DNA of 64,000 nt from F23-D06 sp963620035 (GCA_963620035.1 CAVEXN010000008.1:1-64000); one strand, 5' to 3'. Positions 51,575 through 59,609 are shown, counted from the stretch's first letter. Program-made: numbers and translations. Notes: generated by a model from the sequence alone, not told the origin.

Positions 51575-51913
51575 ATGAGCAACGAGATACAATTTCTTCT
51601 ATATGCCATGCCCGATGACGAGGGCAAGGTACAGGTTGTGGTCAAAGACGAAACGCTTTGGTGTACGCAAAAGGCTATGGCGCAGCTCTTCGGGGTGGAT
51701 AGAAGCATTATAACCAAACATCTGAAGAACGTTTTCGAGACGCAGGAACTGGTCGAAAGTTCAGTATGTGCAATTTTTTCACATACTGCCGAAGACGGTA
51801 AAACGTATCAGACCAACTTCTACTCTCTGACTTATCCGAATTTTCCAATTTGGCAAGTGGCACTTGCCAAATTAAAGGAACTGCCAATTCTGCAAGCGAC
51901 ATTTATGAAATAA
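51575..51913 (+). pseudogene. Truncated RhuM-like protein with palindrome at the break
   Basis: 112 residues. The first ~80 match the N-terminus of the intact RhuM-like gene at 53453 nearly word for word (MSNEIQFLLYAMPDxEGKVQV, TLWCTQKAMAQLFGV). After TNFYSL the RhuM family sequence ends and the frame enters TYPNFPIWQVALAKLKEL, which resembles the palindrome region of the DUF1016 protein (AYPHFPFVQVPLAQ), then stops. It therefore looks like a chimaeric remnant of two genes. A palindrome (51847-51873) lies at the join. Confidence 0.75.
51847..51873 (+). repeat. In-frame palindromic element, copy 4 (in RhuM remnant)
   Basis: Perfect 13-bp arms AATTTGGCAAGTG and CACTTGCCAAATT around one G. Read as IWQVALAKL, in the same codon phase as copies 1-3. 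Confidence 0.85.
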
Positions 51914-51929
51914 AAAGGATGAAGCGAAT

Positions 51930-53435
51930 ATGAAACTGAAAGAACTGTTAAAAGTAGAATGTACCACTTACGATTTCAAGGAGTCCGTTGAAAAAAAGAA
52001 AACCAAAAGTTGGTTGAAGAGCGTTTCCGCTTTCGCCAACACGAAAGGTGGCAGTCTTTTCTTTGGGGTTGATAACGATGGAAGTATTGTAGGATTGGAG
52101 AATTCTCAATCGGATGTTGAATTCATAAGTCAGGAGATAAAGGCACATCTTGATCCGCTACCCGACTTCGAACTGATACCCCATGAAACAGAAGGGAAAA
52201 TCGTTATAGAAGCGAAAATTCCAGAAGGGCGACAAACTCCCTATTACTACTACTTGGATGGAAGCAGAATAGCCTTCGTCCGTAGCGGAAACGAGAGTGT
52301 ACAAGCAGTTCAACACCAATTGCTCTCCCTCGTTCTAAAAGGTACGAACTCAACCTTTGATTCTCAGAAAACAGGTGTCAAACGCGCAGACCACTCGTTC
52401 ACCATATTGGCCAACACATTTACAAGTCGTTCAGGGCAAGTTTTCGAAGAAAAAATGCTCGAATCAATGGGGCTTGTATCATCCGATGGATATCTCACTC
52501 AAGCAGGACTACTGTTCTCGGACAGTTGCAATGTTTACAACTCAAAACTTGTATGCACTCGTTGGGTGGGCCTTTACAAGACTGATGCCATCAACGACCA
52601 CGAGTATCAAGGCAACTTACTTCTGCTTTTGCGTGCCGGTGTCGATTTTGTCAATGCCAACACCAATAACGGTTGGATAAAACTTCCCGACCGTAAAAAG
52701 AATTTCCCCGACTACGCCGGGCGCGCTGTCTTAGAGGCGATAGTCAACCATTTGATTCACAGAGATTACACTATCGTCGGTGGCGAAGTTCATATTGACA
52801 TATTCGATGACAGAATAGAATTCAACAGTCCTGGAGGTATGTTTGATGGCTCATTTATTCAGAATAGAGATATCACAAAAATCCCATCCATACGAAGAAA
52901 TCCAATTTTGGCAGATGTTTTCACGCATTTAGACTATATGGAAAAACGAGGTTCCGGTCTGAATAAAATATGTCTCCTCACTTCCCAACTTGATGGATAC
53001 GCAGAAGATAGACATCCTCAATTTCATTCGGAATCGAACATTTTTTACACCACTATCCGAAGTGTGAACTATCCACCTGTTGATGAAACCAAAGGTGAAA
53101 AGGGGGATAGTTCCTCCAATAATAGGGGGAGTTCAAGGACTAATAGGGGGAGTTCAAGGACTAATAGGGGGAGTTCAAGGGAAGAGCCCCACTCATTAGT
53201 AGATATTTACGGAGACAGCAAAAGGGTATCAAAGGAAGAACTGTGGAAAATAATTCAGACTTTTTGCAGGGATTGGCATAGTCCGGAAGATATTGTTGTT
53301 TTCACAGGGAAAACTCCTAAATACATTAAGGAGGTCGTGCTTCCTCAAATGGTGAAAGCAGGCGTTCTCGAACGACTTTACCCCGAAACACCCAACCACC
53401 CAAAGCAAAAATACCATGCAAAAGTTAATGAATGA
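51930..53435 (+). CDS. AlbA_2/Schlafen-domain putative ATP-binding protein
   Basis: 501 residues. The N-terminal AlbA_2 domain (about 5-130) shows TYDFKESVEKKKTKSWLKSV and FANTKGGSLFFGVDNDG, as in bacterial Schlafen-like proteins. The middle (about 150-400) resembles the C-terminal part of these proteins, with AIVNHLIHRDY and DIFDDRIEFNSPGG. A low-complexity stretch (~395-420) is encoded by a 21-bp tandem repeat (53121-53180), then a helical, winged-helix-like end. Such proteins are common in defence islands and within type I R-M loci; the role here is not known. Confidence 0.82.
   Translation: MKLKELLKVECTTYDFKESVEKKKTKSWLKSVSAFANTKGGSLFFGVDNDGSIVGLENSQSDVEFISQEIKAHLDPLPDFELIPHETEGKIVIEAKIPEGRQTPYYYYLDGSRIAFVRSGNESVQAVQHQLLSLVLKGTNSTFDSQKTGVKRADHSFTILANTFTSRSGQVFEEKMLESMGLVSSDGYLTQAGLLFSDSCNVYNSKLVCTRWVGLYKTDAINDHEYQGNLLLLLRAGVDFVNANTNNGWIKLPDRKKNFPDYAGRAVLEAIVNHLIHRDYTIVGGEVHIDIFDDRIEFNSPGGMFDGSFIQNRDITKIPSIRRNPILADVFTHLDYMEKRGSGLNKICLLTSQLDGYAEDRHPQFHSESNIFYTTIRSVNYPPVDETKGEKGDSSSNNRGSSRTNRGSSRTNRGSSREEPHSLVDIYGDSKRVSKEELWKIIQTFCRDWHSPEDIVVFTGKTPKYIKEVVLPQMVKAGVLERLYPETPNHPKQKYHAKVNE
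53121..53180 (+). repeat. 21-bp in-frame tandem repeat (nearly three units)
   Basis: Unit AATAGGGGGAGTTCAAGGAC plus T repeated two full times and 18 bases of a third, encoding NRGSSRT repeats. The units are identical, so copy number can change by slippage without breaking the frame. Confidence 0.85.
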
Positions 53436-53452
53436 TTGAATAACAACATGCT

Positions 53453-54463
53453 ATGAGCAACGAGATACAATTTCTTCTGTACGCCATGCCCGATGAAGAG
53501 GGCAAGGTACAGGTCGTCATAAAAGACGAAACACTTTGGTGTACGCAAAAGGCAATGGCGCAACTCTTCGGAGTAGGCGTTCCTGCCATTAGCAAACACT
53601 TGAAGAATATCTTTGAAGAAGGAGAACTCGACAAAGAAGTGGTTGTTTCCAAAATGGAAATAACCACGCAACATGGTGCAATGGCTGAAAAATCGCAAAC
53701 GCACAATGTGGATTTCTACCACCTTGATGCAATCATCGCCGTGGGCTACCGCGTAAACTCTGCCAAGGCAACGAAGTTCCGCCAATGGGCAACGAAGATT
53801 TTGAGCGAGTATATCAAGAAGGGGTTTGCCATGGACGACGAACGGTTGAAGCAGGGCACTGCCGTATTCGGCAAGGACTACTTCCGTGAGTTGCTTGAGC
53901 GTGTGCGCTCTATCCGTGCGAGCGAGCGACGTATTTGGCAACAGATTACCGACATCTATGCGGAATGCAGTACTGACTATGACAAGAACTCCCCAACTAC
54001 AAGGGATTTCTATGCAATGATACAAAACCGTTTCCATTATGCCATTACAGGACAGACTGCCGCTGAGATTGTTTACTCCAAGGCCGACCATACCAAGGAC
54101 CACATGGGACTGACCACTTGGAAGAACGCTCCCGACGGTCGCGTGCTGAAATCGGACGTAAGCATTGCCAAGAACTATCTGCAAGAGAAGGAAATCCGAC
54201 AACTGGAGCGTGCCGTCACGGGGTTCTTCGACTACATCGAAGACCTCATAGAGCGTGAGAACACATTCAACATGTCGCAGTTCTCGGCAAGCGTCAACGA
54301 GTTCCTCACTTTCCGCCGCTATCAGATTCTGCCCGACAAAGGCAAAATATCGGCGGCACAGGCAAAGGAGAAAGCAGAGGCGGAGTATGACATCTTCAAC
54401 CGCACGCAACGCATTGACTCTGACTTTGACCAGGAAGTGAGAAGGCTACAGGGCAAGAAATAA
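53453..54463 (+). CDS. RhuM-like (virulence RhuM family) protein
   Basis: 336 residues of the RhuM family, with a Bro/KilA-N-like N-terminal segment (ETLWCTQKAMAQLFGVGVPAI) that may bind DNA. The conserved central block is VDFYHLDAIIAVGYRVNS and FRQWATKILSEYIKKGF. The C-terminal region is helical (AQAKEKAEAEYD). RhuM genes are often carried inside type I R-M operons between hsdM and hsdS; the function is unknown. A truncated sister copy lies at 51575. Confidence 0.87.
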   Translation: MSNEIQFLLYAMPDEEGKVQVVIKDETLWCTQKAMAQLFGVGVPAISKHLKNIFEEGELDKEVVVSKMEITTQHGAMAEKSQTHNVDFYHLDAIIAVGYRVNSAKATKFRQWATKILSEYIKKGFAMDDERLKQGTAVFGKDYFRELLERVRSIRASERRIWQQITDIYAECSTDYDKNSPTTRDFYAMIQNRFHYAITGQTAAEIVYSKADHTKDHMGLTTWKNAPDGRVLKSDVSIAKNYLQEKEIRQLERAVTGFFDYIEDLIERENTFNMSQFSASVNEFLTFRRYQILPDKGKISAAQAKEKAEAEYDIFNRTQRIDSDFDQEVRRLQGKK

Positions 54464-54520
54464 CAGATGTTTCTGTTAAAAGGAAAGGAATAAAGGCATA
54501 AATAAAAAGACAATGGCAAA

Positions 54521-55549
54521 ATGAGCAATATATCAGAACTACACATAGATGCGCTGTATAGTGAAGCGCGTCAGATAATAGAATCGTCAAGAGCCAATGC
54601 TGTGAGAAGTGTTGACTTTTGCCGCGTGCAGATGTATTGGCAATTGGGCAAACGAATTTTTGACGAAGAGCAAAAGGGGAAAGAACGTGCTGATTATGGA
54701 GCCTACATTCTGCAAAACCTTGCAAAACGCTTGGAACCCGAATTTGGAAGTGGGTTCAGTTACCGTCAACTTAAGTTTTGCCGACAATTTTACAGGACAT
54801 ACCCAATTGGGAACGCACTGCGTTCCCAATTGAACTGGACGCAATACCGGTTGCTGATTCAGATACCGGACCCCGACAAACGGGAGTATTATGAGCTGGA
54901 GTCGGTTAACAACGGATGGACAGGACGTGAGACCGAACGTCAGATAAACTCTATGCTCTATGAGCGTCTGCTGATGAGCAACGACAAGGAGAGCGTTTTG
55001 GCAGTCGCTCGCAAAGAACGCATCCCCGAAAGTCCAACAGAGATAATAAAAGACCCTATGGTGCTTGAATTTCTTGGCTTGCACAAGGAAAGCAGCTACT
55101 ATGAAAAAGATTTGGAGTTTGCCATAATATCGCACCTTGCCGACTTCCTGCTCGAAATGGGGAAAGGTTTCTCGTTTGTTGCCCGCCAGAAACGCATTCT
55201 GCTCGAAGATACGGAGTTCTTTGTCGACCTCGTCTTTTTCAATCGGCTCTTGAAATGTCATGTCATCATTGAACTAAAGACTGGAGAACTGACACATCAG
55301 GATTTGGGGCAACTGCAAATGTATGTCAACTATTACGACCGTACCGAGAAACTCCCCGAAGAGAATCCTACAATAGGCATTCTGCTCTGCACCGCCAAAA
55401 ACGATACTGTGGTGCGAATGACATTGCCCGAGGACAGTAAGAACATTCTTGCAAGCGAATATAGACTGTACCTGCCCTCAACAGAACAATTGATTGACGA
55501 AATCAACGAGGTAAAGCGGTTGGCTCAACAGCAGAACAAAAAGGAATAA
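54521..55549 (+). CDS. DUF1016-family (YhcG-like) PDDEXK protein
   Basis: 342 residues. The nuclease-fold motif is intact: FFVDLVFFNRLLKCHVIIELKTGEL, with Glu251 and Lys253. The N-terminal domain holds SYRQLKFCRQFYRTYPI, followed by a palindrome-encoded GNALRSQL segment and NWTQYRLLIQI. It differs from the first DUF1016 copy at 50425, whose Lys is replaced by Thr. It probably acts with the R-M complex, but a role in restriction or DNA repair is only inferred. hsdS follows after 20 bases. Confidence 0.87.
   Translation: MSNISELHIDALYSEARQIIESSRANAVRSVDFCRVQMYWQLGKRIFDEEQKGKERADYGAYILQNLAKRLEPEFGSGFSYRQLKFCRQFYRTYPIGNALRSQLNWTQYRLLIQIPDPDKREYYELESVNNGWTGRETERQINSMLYERLLMSNDKESVLAVARKERIPESPTEIIKDPMVLEFLGLHKESSYYEKDLEFAIISHLADFLLEMGKGFSFVARQKRILLEDTEFFVDLVFFNRLLKCHVIIELKTGELTHQDLGQLQMYVNYYDRTEKLPEENPTIGILLCTAKNDTVVRMTLPEDSKNILASEYRLYLPSTEQLIDEINEVKRLAQQQNKKE
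54804..54832 (+). repeat. In-frame palindromic element, copy 5 (second DUF1016 gene)
   Basis: Perfect 14-bp arms CAATTGGGAACGCA and TGCGTTCCCAATTG around one C. Read as PIGNALRSQL. Same geometry and codon phase as copies 1-4 but a different core. Confidence 0.8.
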
Positions 55550-55569
55550 TTCTATGGAATTGAAGAATT

Positions 55570-56721
55570 ATGAAATTAAACGACATAGCAGAATATGTAA
55601 CAGACAGAATAAGTAGTGACGCTATCGGTTTAGAAGAATATGTCACTACCGACTCTTTGTTGCAAAATAAGAGAGGTAGAGAAACTGCACAAAATCTACC
55701 TCCAGTAACTTGTACGCTTGTAAAATATCAAAGAGGTGACGTATTGGTTGCTAACATTCGACCATATCTAAAGAAGATTTGGTTCGCCGATATTGATGGA
55801 GGGTGTTCTTCCGACGTTTTGGTATTTAGAGCAAAAGAAGGTCATTTGCCGAAGTTCTTGTATGCTATCTTGATGCAAGATTCATTCTACGACTATGCAA
55901 TGCTGGGTGCAAAAGGCAGTAAAATGCCTCGTGGAGACAAAGAGCAGATTATGAGATATGAATTACCGACATTCTCTTCAGTAGAGGAAGAGAACATCGG
56001 TAATATGGTATTTGATATTGTTTCAAAGATTGCTCTTAATCGTCAGATAAACGATAATTTAGAGGCGATGGCAAAGCAGCTCTATGACTATTGGTTTGTG
56101 CAGTTTGACTTTCCGAATGAGGAGGGCAAACCGTACAAATCGAGCGGCGGTGCTATGGTGTGGAATGAGAAATTAAAACGAGAGATACCGCAAGATTGGC
56201 AAACTTGCCTCTTGGAAGACTTTCTGACAATAAAGAATGGTCGTGATCATAAACATTTGGCGGATGGTATATATCCTGTTTATGGTAGCGGTGGTAAAAT
56301 GCGAAAAGTGTCTGAATATCTATATGATGGGGAATCAGTATTGATGCCTCGTAAGGGTTCACTGAATAATATTATGTATGTCAACGAAGCCTTTTGGACT
56401 GTTGATACTATGTTCTATTCAGAAATGAAGTCAAGTAATTGCGCAAAATACATTTATTATTCAATAAAGGACATTGATTTTACACGTTGGGATTCAGGAA
56501 CTGGAGTTCCAAGTATGACATCATCAACACTTTATTCAATAAAACTGGTAAAACCACAAAGTGAGATATTGAAGAAATTTGACGAAATGATAAGTCCTTT
56601 ATTTGAACATATAAAACAGATTTCGGAACAAAATGCTGCACTTACTAAGCAACGAGACGAACTCTTACCATTGCTAATGAATGGTCAAGCCACGGTAAAT
56701 TATCATTTATCTGACGATTAA
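55570..56721 (+). CDS. hsdS: Type I specificity subunit, expressed copy
   Basis: 383 residues that determine the DNA target of the HsdRMS complex. The first target-recognition domain (TRD1, residues ~1-155) is followed by a conserved helical spacer (~160-195, RQINDNLEAMAKQLYDYWF). TRD2 comes next (~205-345) and then a second conserved helix (ALTKQRDELLPLLMNG). A 14-bp site (56048-56061) at the end of the TRD1 half and another (56696-56709) at the gene's end mark a swappable TRD2 cassette. The last residues YHLSDD come from that second site, which is why the C-terminus differs from the other cassette. Confidence 0.95.
   Translation: MKLNDIAEYVTDRISSDAIGLEEYVTTDSLLQNKRGRETAQNLPPVTCTLVKYQRGDVLVANIRPYLKKIWFADIDGGCSSDVLVFRAKEGHLPKFLYAILMQDSFYDYAMLGAKGSKMPRGDKEQIMRYELPTFSSVEEENIGNMVFDIVSKIALNRQINDNLEAMAKQLYDYWFVQFDFPNEEGKPYKSSGGAMVWNEKLKREIPQDWQTCLLEDFLTIKNGRDHKHLADGIYPVYGSGGKMRKVSEYLYDGESVLMPRKGSLNNIMYVNEAFWTVDTMFYSEMKSSNCAKYIYYSIKDIDFTRWDSGTGVPSMTSSTLYSIKLVKPQSEILKKFDEMISPLFEHIKQISEQNAALTKQRDELLPLLMNGQATVNYHLSDD
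56048..56061 (+). other. Inversion site 1 within hsdS
   Basis: TAAACGATAATTTA, in the spacer between TRD1 and TRD2. The outer bases TAAA/TTTA form a short inverted repeat, as in tyrosine-recombinase core sites. Confidence 0.7.
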
Positions 56722-57187
56722 GCGCAATCTTTGAAACAATATCAAACACCATATTGCCGATGTTCTCTTCCTCTACTGAAGAGAATATCGGTAATTCATA
56801 TCTCATAATCTGCTCTTTGTCTCCACGAGGCATTTTACTGCCTTTTGCACCCAGCATTGCATAGTCGTAGAATGAATCTTGCATCAAGATAGCATACAAG
56901 AACTTCGGCAAATGACCTTCTTTTGCTCTAAATACCAAAACGTCGGAAGAACACCCTCCATCAATATCGGCGAACCAAATCTTCTTTAGATATGGTCGAA
57001 TGTTAGCAACCAATACGTCACCTCTTTGATATTTTACAAGCGTACAAGTTACTGGAGGTAGATTTTGTGCAGTTTCTCTACCTCTCTTATTTTGCAACAA
57101 AGAGTCGGTAGTGACATATTCTTCTAAACTGATAGCGTCACTACTTATTCTGTCTGTTACATATTCTGCTATTTCTGATAATTTCAT
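56645..57187 (-). CDS. Inverted 5' half of hsdS (silent TRD1 cassette)
   Basis: 180 residues on the minus strand. Its first 492 bases (56696-57187) have the same length as the 5' half of hsdS (55570-56061), and the protein is almost identical, with a few changes such as KLSE for KLND. After site 2 the frame runs into the antisense of the hsdS end and stops. A -7 element lies 20 bases upstream and the recombinase gene is just upstream on the same strand. Inversion at sites 1 and 2 would join this half to TRD2 of the main gene. Confidence 0.9.
   Translation of the reverse strand: MKLSEIAEYVTDRISSDAISLEEYVTTDSLLQNKRGRETAQNLPPVTCTLVKYQRGDVLVANIRPYLKKIWFADIDGGCSSDVLVFRAKEGHLPKFLYAILMQDSFYDYAMLGAKGSKMPRGDKEQIMRYELPIFSSVEEENIGNMVFDIVSKIALNRQINDNLPWLDHSLAMVRVRLVA
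56696..56709 (-). other. Inversion site 2
   Basis: Minus-strand TAAATGATAATTTA, in opposite orientation to sites 1 and 3. One base differs from site 1 (T for C). Confidence 0.75.
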
Positions 57188-57206
57188 TTCTGCTCGTTTT
57201 AGACCA

Positions 57207-57214
57207 CAAAGGTA
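57207..57214 (-). promoter_or_regulatory. -7 promoter element before the silent hsdS half
   Basis: Minus-strand TACCTTTG, exact TAnnTTTG match, 20 bases upstream of the ATG at 57187. The recombinase stop codon is at 57249, so a second promoter for the half-gene is possible. Confidence 0.55.
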
Positions 57215-57248
57215 CTCAATAACAAGCGGAAACTTACATCTTTACACC

Positions 57249-58241
57249 CTAATTAAGGAATTTTCTATGCGCCAGCTTTACATTTGCCTGGTTTACCATG
57301 GCATAATGCAGCGTGGTGTCAATCTTTACATGACCGAGCAACTTCTGCACTTGCTCTATCGGCATGCCCTTGTCTATCGCCATTGTTGCCAATGTGCGGC
57401 GGAACTTGTGGGGATGCACTTTGGCAATGTTTGCCGCCTTACCGAGCTGTCGCAGTCTTACCTCCACACCGCTAATGGTCAAGCGGTTGTGGGGATTGGC
57501 AAGACTGACAAACAATGCCGGATTGTTGTCCGTGCGTTGCTCCAAATACTTTTTGAGGTGTATCTTCGTTCGGGCATTGAAATAGACCTCACGCTCTTTG
57601 TTGCCCTTGCCGAACACCACGCATTGCCGCTCATGGAAATCGATGTCCTCACGGTTGATCTTCACCAGCTCGCCCACACGCATACCAGTGCTGGCGAGTA
57701 GGTCTATCATGGCGATGTCGCGCAATTCTTGGCAACTGTCTCGCAGCACCTCGATATTCTCATCGGTCAATACCTCTTTCACCAACGTGTCGGTCCGCAC
57801 CTTGTGAATACGCCGCACAGGACTTTTCACAATATAGTCCTCATCTTCGAGCCACGAGAAAAAACTCGAAAAGATGCGGCGCAAGTTGTCTATCGTCACC
57901 TTGCTAAGTCCACGTCTTCCCTGCAAGTCCGCCAAATAACAACGGATGTCGTTCGTCGTCACTTCACGCACATTCTTCTGCACGGCAGCGCACAACTTCT
58001 CAATGGATGTTCTGTAATAATGCAACGTCTTCTCTGAACACCCCTCAATCTTCTTGGCAGAAAGGAACACTTCAAGCAGTTCCGTATTCTCTTTGTTGCG
58101 CACTTCCTCACTTGTAGGCTTCGCCACAATATCGTACTTTTCAAGAGCCATTGTCACAACATTAACCAATCGCTCCAGTTCTTCCCTTGAAATGGTGGTT
58201 TTCATACCGTCCACCACGGCTTCTATAAATGCTTGCTTCAT
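57249..58241 (-). CDS. Tyrosine recombinase (likely hsdS invertase)
   Basis: 330 residues of the phage-integrase family. An N-terminal SAM-like domain (about 45-140) is followed by the catalytic domain with the first Arg in LASTGMRVGELVKI (~193), HPHKFRRTLATMAI with the HxxR pair (~275), LLGHVKIDTTLHY with the second His, and the nucleophile Tyr. All catalytic residues appear. The gene sits between inversion sites 2 and 3 and is inverted with them. It resembles the Tsr recombinases linked to invertible R-M genes in Bacteroides (known for the group), but this assignment is from position. Confidence 0.93.
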   Translation of the reverse strand: MKQAFIEAVVDGMKTTISREELERLVNVVTMALEKYDIVAKPTSEEVRNKENTELLEVFLSAKKIEGCSEKTLHYYRTSIEKLCAAVQKNVREVTTNDIRCYLADLQGRRGLSKVTIDNLRRIFSSFFSWLEDEDYIVKSPVRRIHKVRTDTLVKEVLTDENIEVLRDSCQELRDIAMIDLLASTGMRVGELVKINREDIDFHERQCVVFGKGNKEREVYFNARTKIHLKKYLEQRTDNNPALFVSLANPHNRLTISGVEVRLRQLGKAANIAKVHPHKFRRTLATMAIDKGMPIEQVQKLLGHVKIDTTLHYAMVNQANVKLAHRKFLN

Positions 58242-58289
58242 AATTGTTGGAATTAGTCTCTATAAGATAGGGCCCACTCCAAACCGCCC

Positions 58290-59036
58290 ATGCTACTAAA
58301 TGATAATTTAGAGGCGATGGCAAAGCAACTCTACGACTATTGGTTCGTGCAGTTTGATTTCCCGAACGAGGAAGGCAAGCCGTACAAGTCGAGCGGCGGT
58401 GCTATGGTTTATAACGAACGTTTAAAAAGAGATATTCCTGTCGGTTGGCAAGTTGAAAATCTTATAGATTTTGCTGAAATAAAGAATGGCGCAACACCTT
58501 CGACATCTGATAACTCAAATTATGGAGGTGATATAGTTTGGATTACTCCAAAGGATTTGTCTGACCAGCAATCAAAGTTTGTGTATCAAGGCGAACGCAA
58601 TATAACAAAGCAGGGATTTGATTCTTGTAGTACGAGTATGCTTCCAACAAATTCTGTACTTATGTCAAGTCGTGCTCCTATTGGTCTTGTATCTATTGCA
58701 AAAAATGAAGTTTGTACAAATCAAGGCTTCAAGAGTTTTATTCCGAAGAACATGGAGAACTCAATTTATTTGTACTACTACATAAAGCATCACATCAAGC
58801 AGATAGAACAATTAGGTACTGGTACAACATTCAAAGAAGTTTCAAGGGATGACCTTAGCAAATTTCCTATTCTTGTTGTTGGTGCAAATGATGCTTACAA
58901 ACAATGGATAAAATTGCAAGATGAAATAGCTAATAAGCAGTTTGTGCTTACAAAAGAAATCGCTGCACTCACTAAGCAACGAGACGAACTTCTGCCCCTC
59001 TTGATGAACGGTCAAGCATCGGTAAATTCAGACTAA
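58290..59036 (+). CDS. 3' half of hsdS (second TRD2 cassette, partial gene)
   Basis: 248 residues beginning, after a short start (MLLNDN), with the conserved spacer LEAMAKQLYDYWFVQFDFP that also occurs in the main hsdS. A different TRD2 follows (GWQVENLIDFAEIKNGATP ... KHHIKQIEQLGTGTTFKEV), then the terminal helix ALTKQRDELLPLLMNGQA. There is no TRD1, so it is only useful after recombination at site 3. The TRD sequence is unrelated to that of the main copy, so recombination would change specificity. This is probably the original 3' end of the hsdS gene. Confidence 0.88.
   Translation: MLLNDNLEAMAKQLYDYWFVQFDFPNEEGKPYKSSGGAMVYNERLKRDIPVGWQVENLIDFAEIKNGATPSTSDNSNYGGDIVWITPKDLSDQQSKFVYQGERNITKQGFDSCSTSMLPTNSVLMSSRAPIGLVSIAKNEVCTNQGFKSFIPKNMENSIYLYYYIKHHIKQIEQLGTGTTFKEVSRDDLSKFPILVVGANDAYKQWIKLQDEIANKQFVLTKEIAALTKQRDELLPLLMNGQASVNSD
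58297..58310 (+). other. Inversion site 3
   Basis: TAAATGATAATTTA followed by GAGGCGATGGCAAAGCA, the same sequence that follows site 1. Same orientation as site 1, opposite to site 2. Confidence 0.75.
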
Positions 59037-59045
59037 CGTCCGCAT

Positions 59046-59609
59046 TTACGGCAGACGGCACTTGAACAGCGGTTTGTATTCCGGGCCTTCTTTAAGTAAG
59101 AAACTTTGGTAAAGCGTCAATTCGTTTATATGTATCGGCTGTTTGCCATTCGGGCTATTGGCCTCTATAGTCTGCCAGAATTTGCGTTTGTCTACCACCT
59201 GCTTGATGCGCGCCAAGGTAATGTGCGGCACGAAATTTCCGTACGCGGGTTCAAAACCCACTTCGGCCAACTGCTGCTCCAAGTCGGAGAAAAGGCTTCT
59301 CAATTCTGTAAAGTCTTCAAAACCAAGCCACAGCACTTTTGGGGCATACCGACTGCCGAAAACGCCGGCTTTGTCAAGGCTGAGGGTCATCGGCGAGTGG
59401 TACGCAGCGGCCCGTTCCATCGCATTCCGGATGGTCGGCAGCCTGCTGTCGGGGGTTGCTCCGAGAAAACGCAGCGTCAGATGGCAAACATTGTCTTGCA
59501 CCCATACCATGTCATTGTGGCGCAAAGCATAACGGAGCCCGGACTTCCATTGCTGGAGTTCCGGGCTCAATGTGATGATTCCGGTGGCGATGAAAAGCCT
59601 TTTCATCAA
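59046..59609 (-). CDS. thpR: RNA 2',3'-cyclic phosphodiesterase
   Basis: 187 residues of the 2H phosphoesterase family. Both HxTx catalytic motifs are present: CHLTLRFLGA (residue ~43) and PHITLARIK (~130). It opens 2',3'-cyclic phosphate ends of RNA. The two initial Met codons (59609 and 59606) are equally good starts. Housekeeping gene immediately after the R-M locus, probably marking its right edge. Confidence 0.9.
   Translation of the reverse strand: MMKRLFIATGIITLSPELQQWKSGLRYALRHNDMVWVQDNVCHLTLRFLGATPDSRLPTIRNAMERAAAYHSPMTLSLDKAGVFGSRYAPKVLWLGFEDFTELRSLFSDLEQQLAEVGFEPAYGNFVPHITLARIKQVVDKRKFWQTIEANSPNGKQPIHINELTLYQSFLLKEGPEYKPLFKCRLP

Noticed and set aside
53121..53180. CRISPR-like array
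   Set aside because: The units are directly adjacent 21-bp repeats within a coding frame and have no spacers. No CRISPR array or cas gene was seen in the window.
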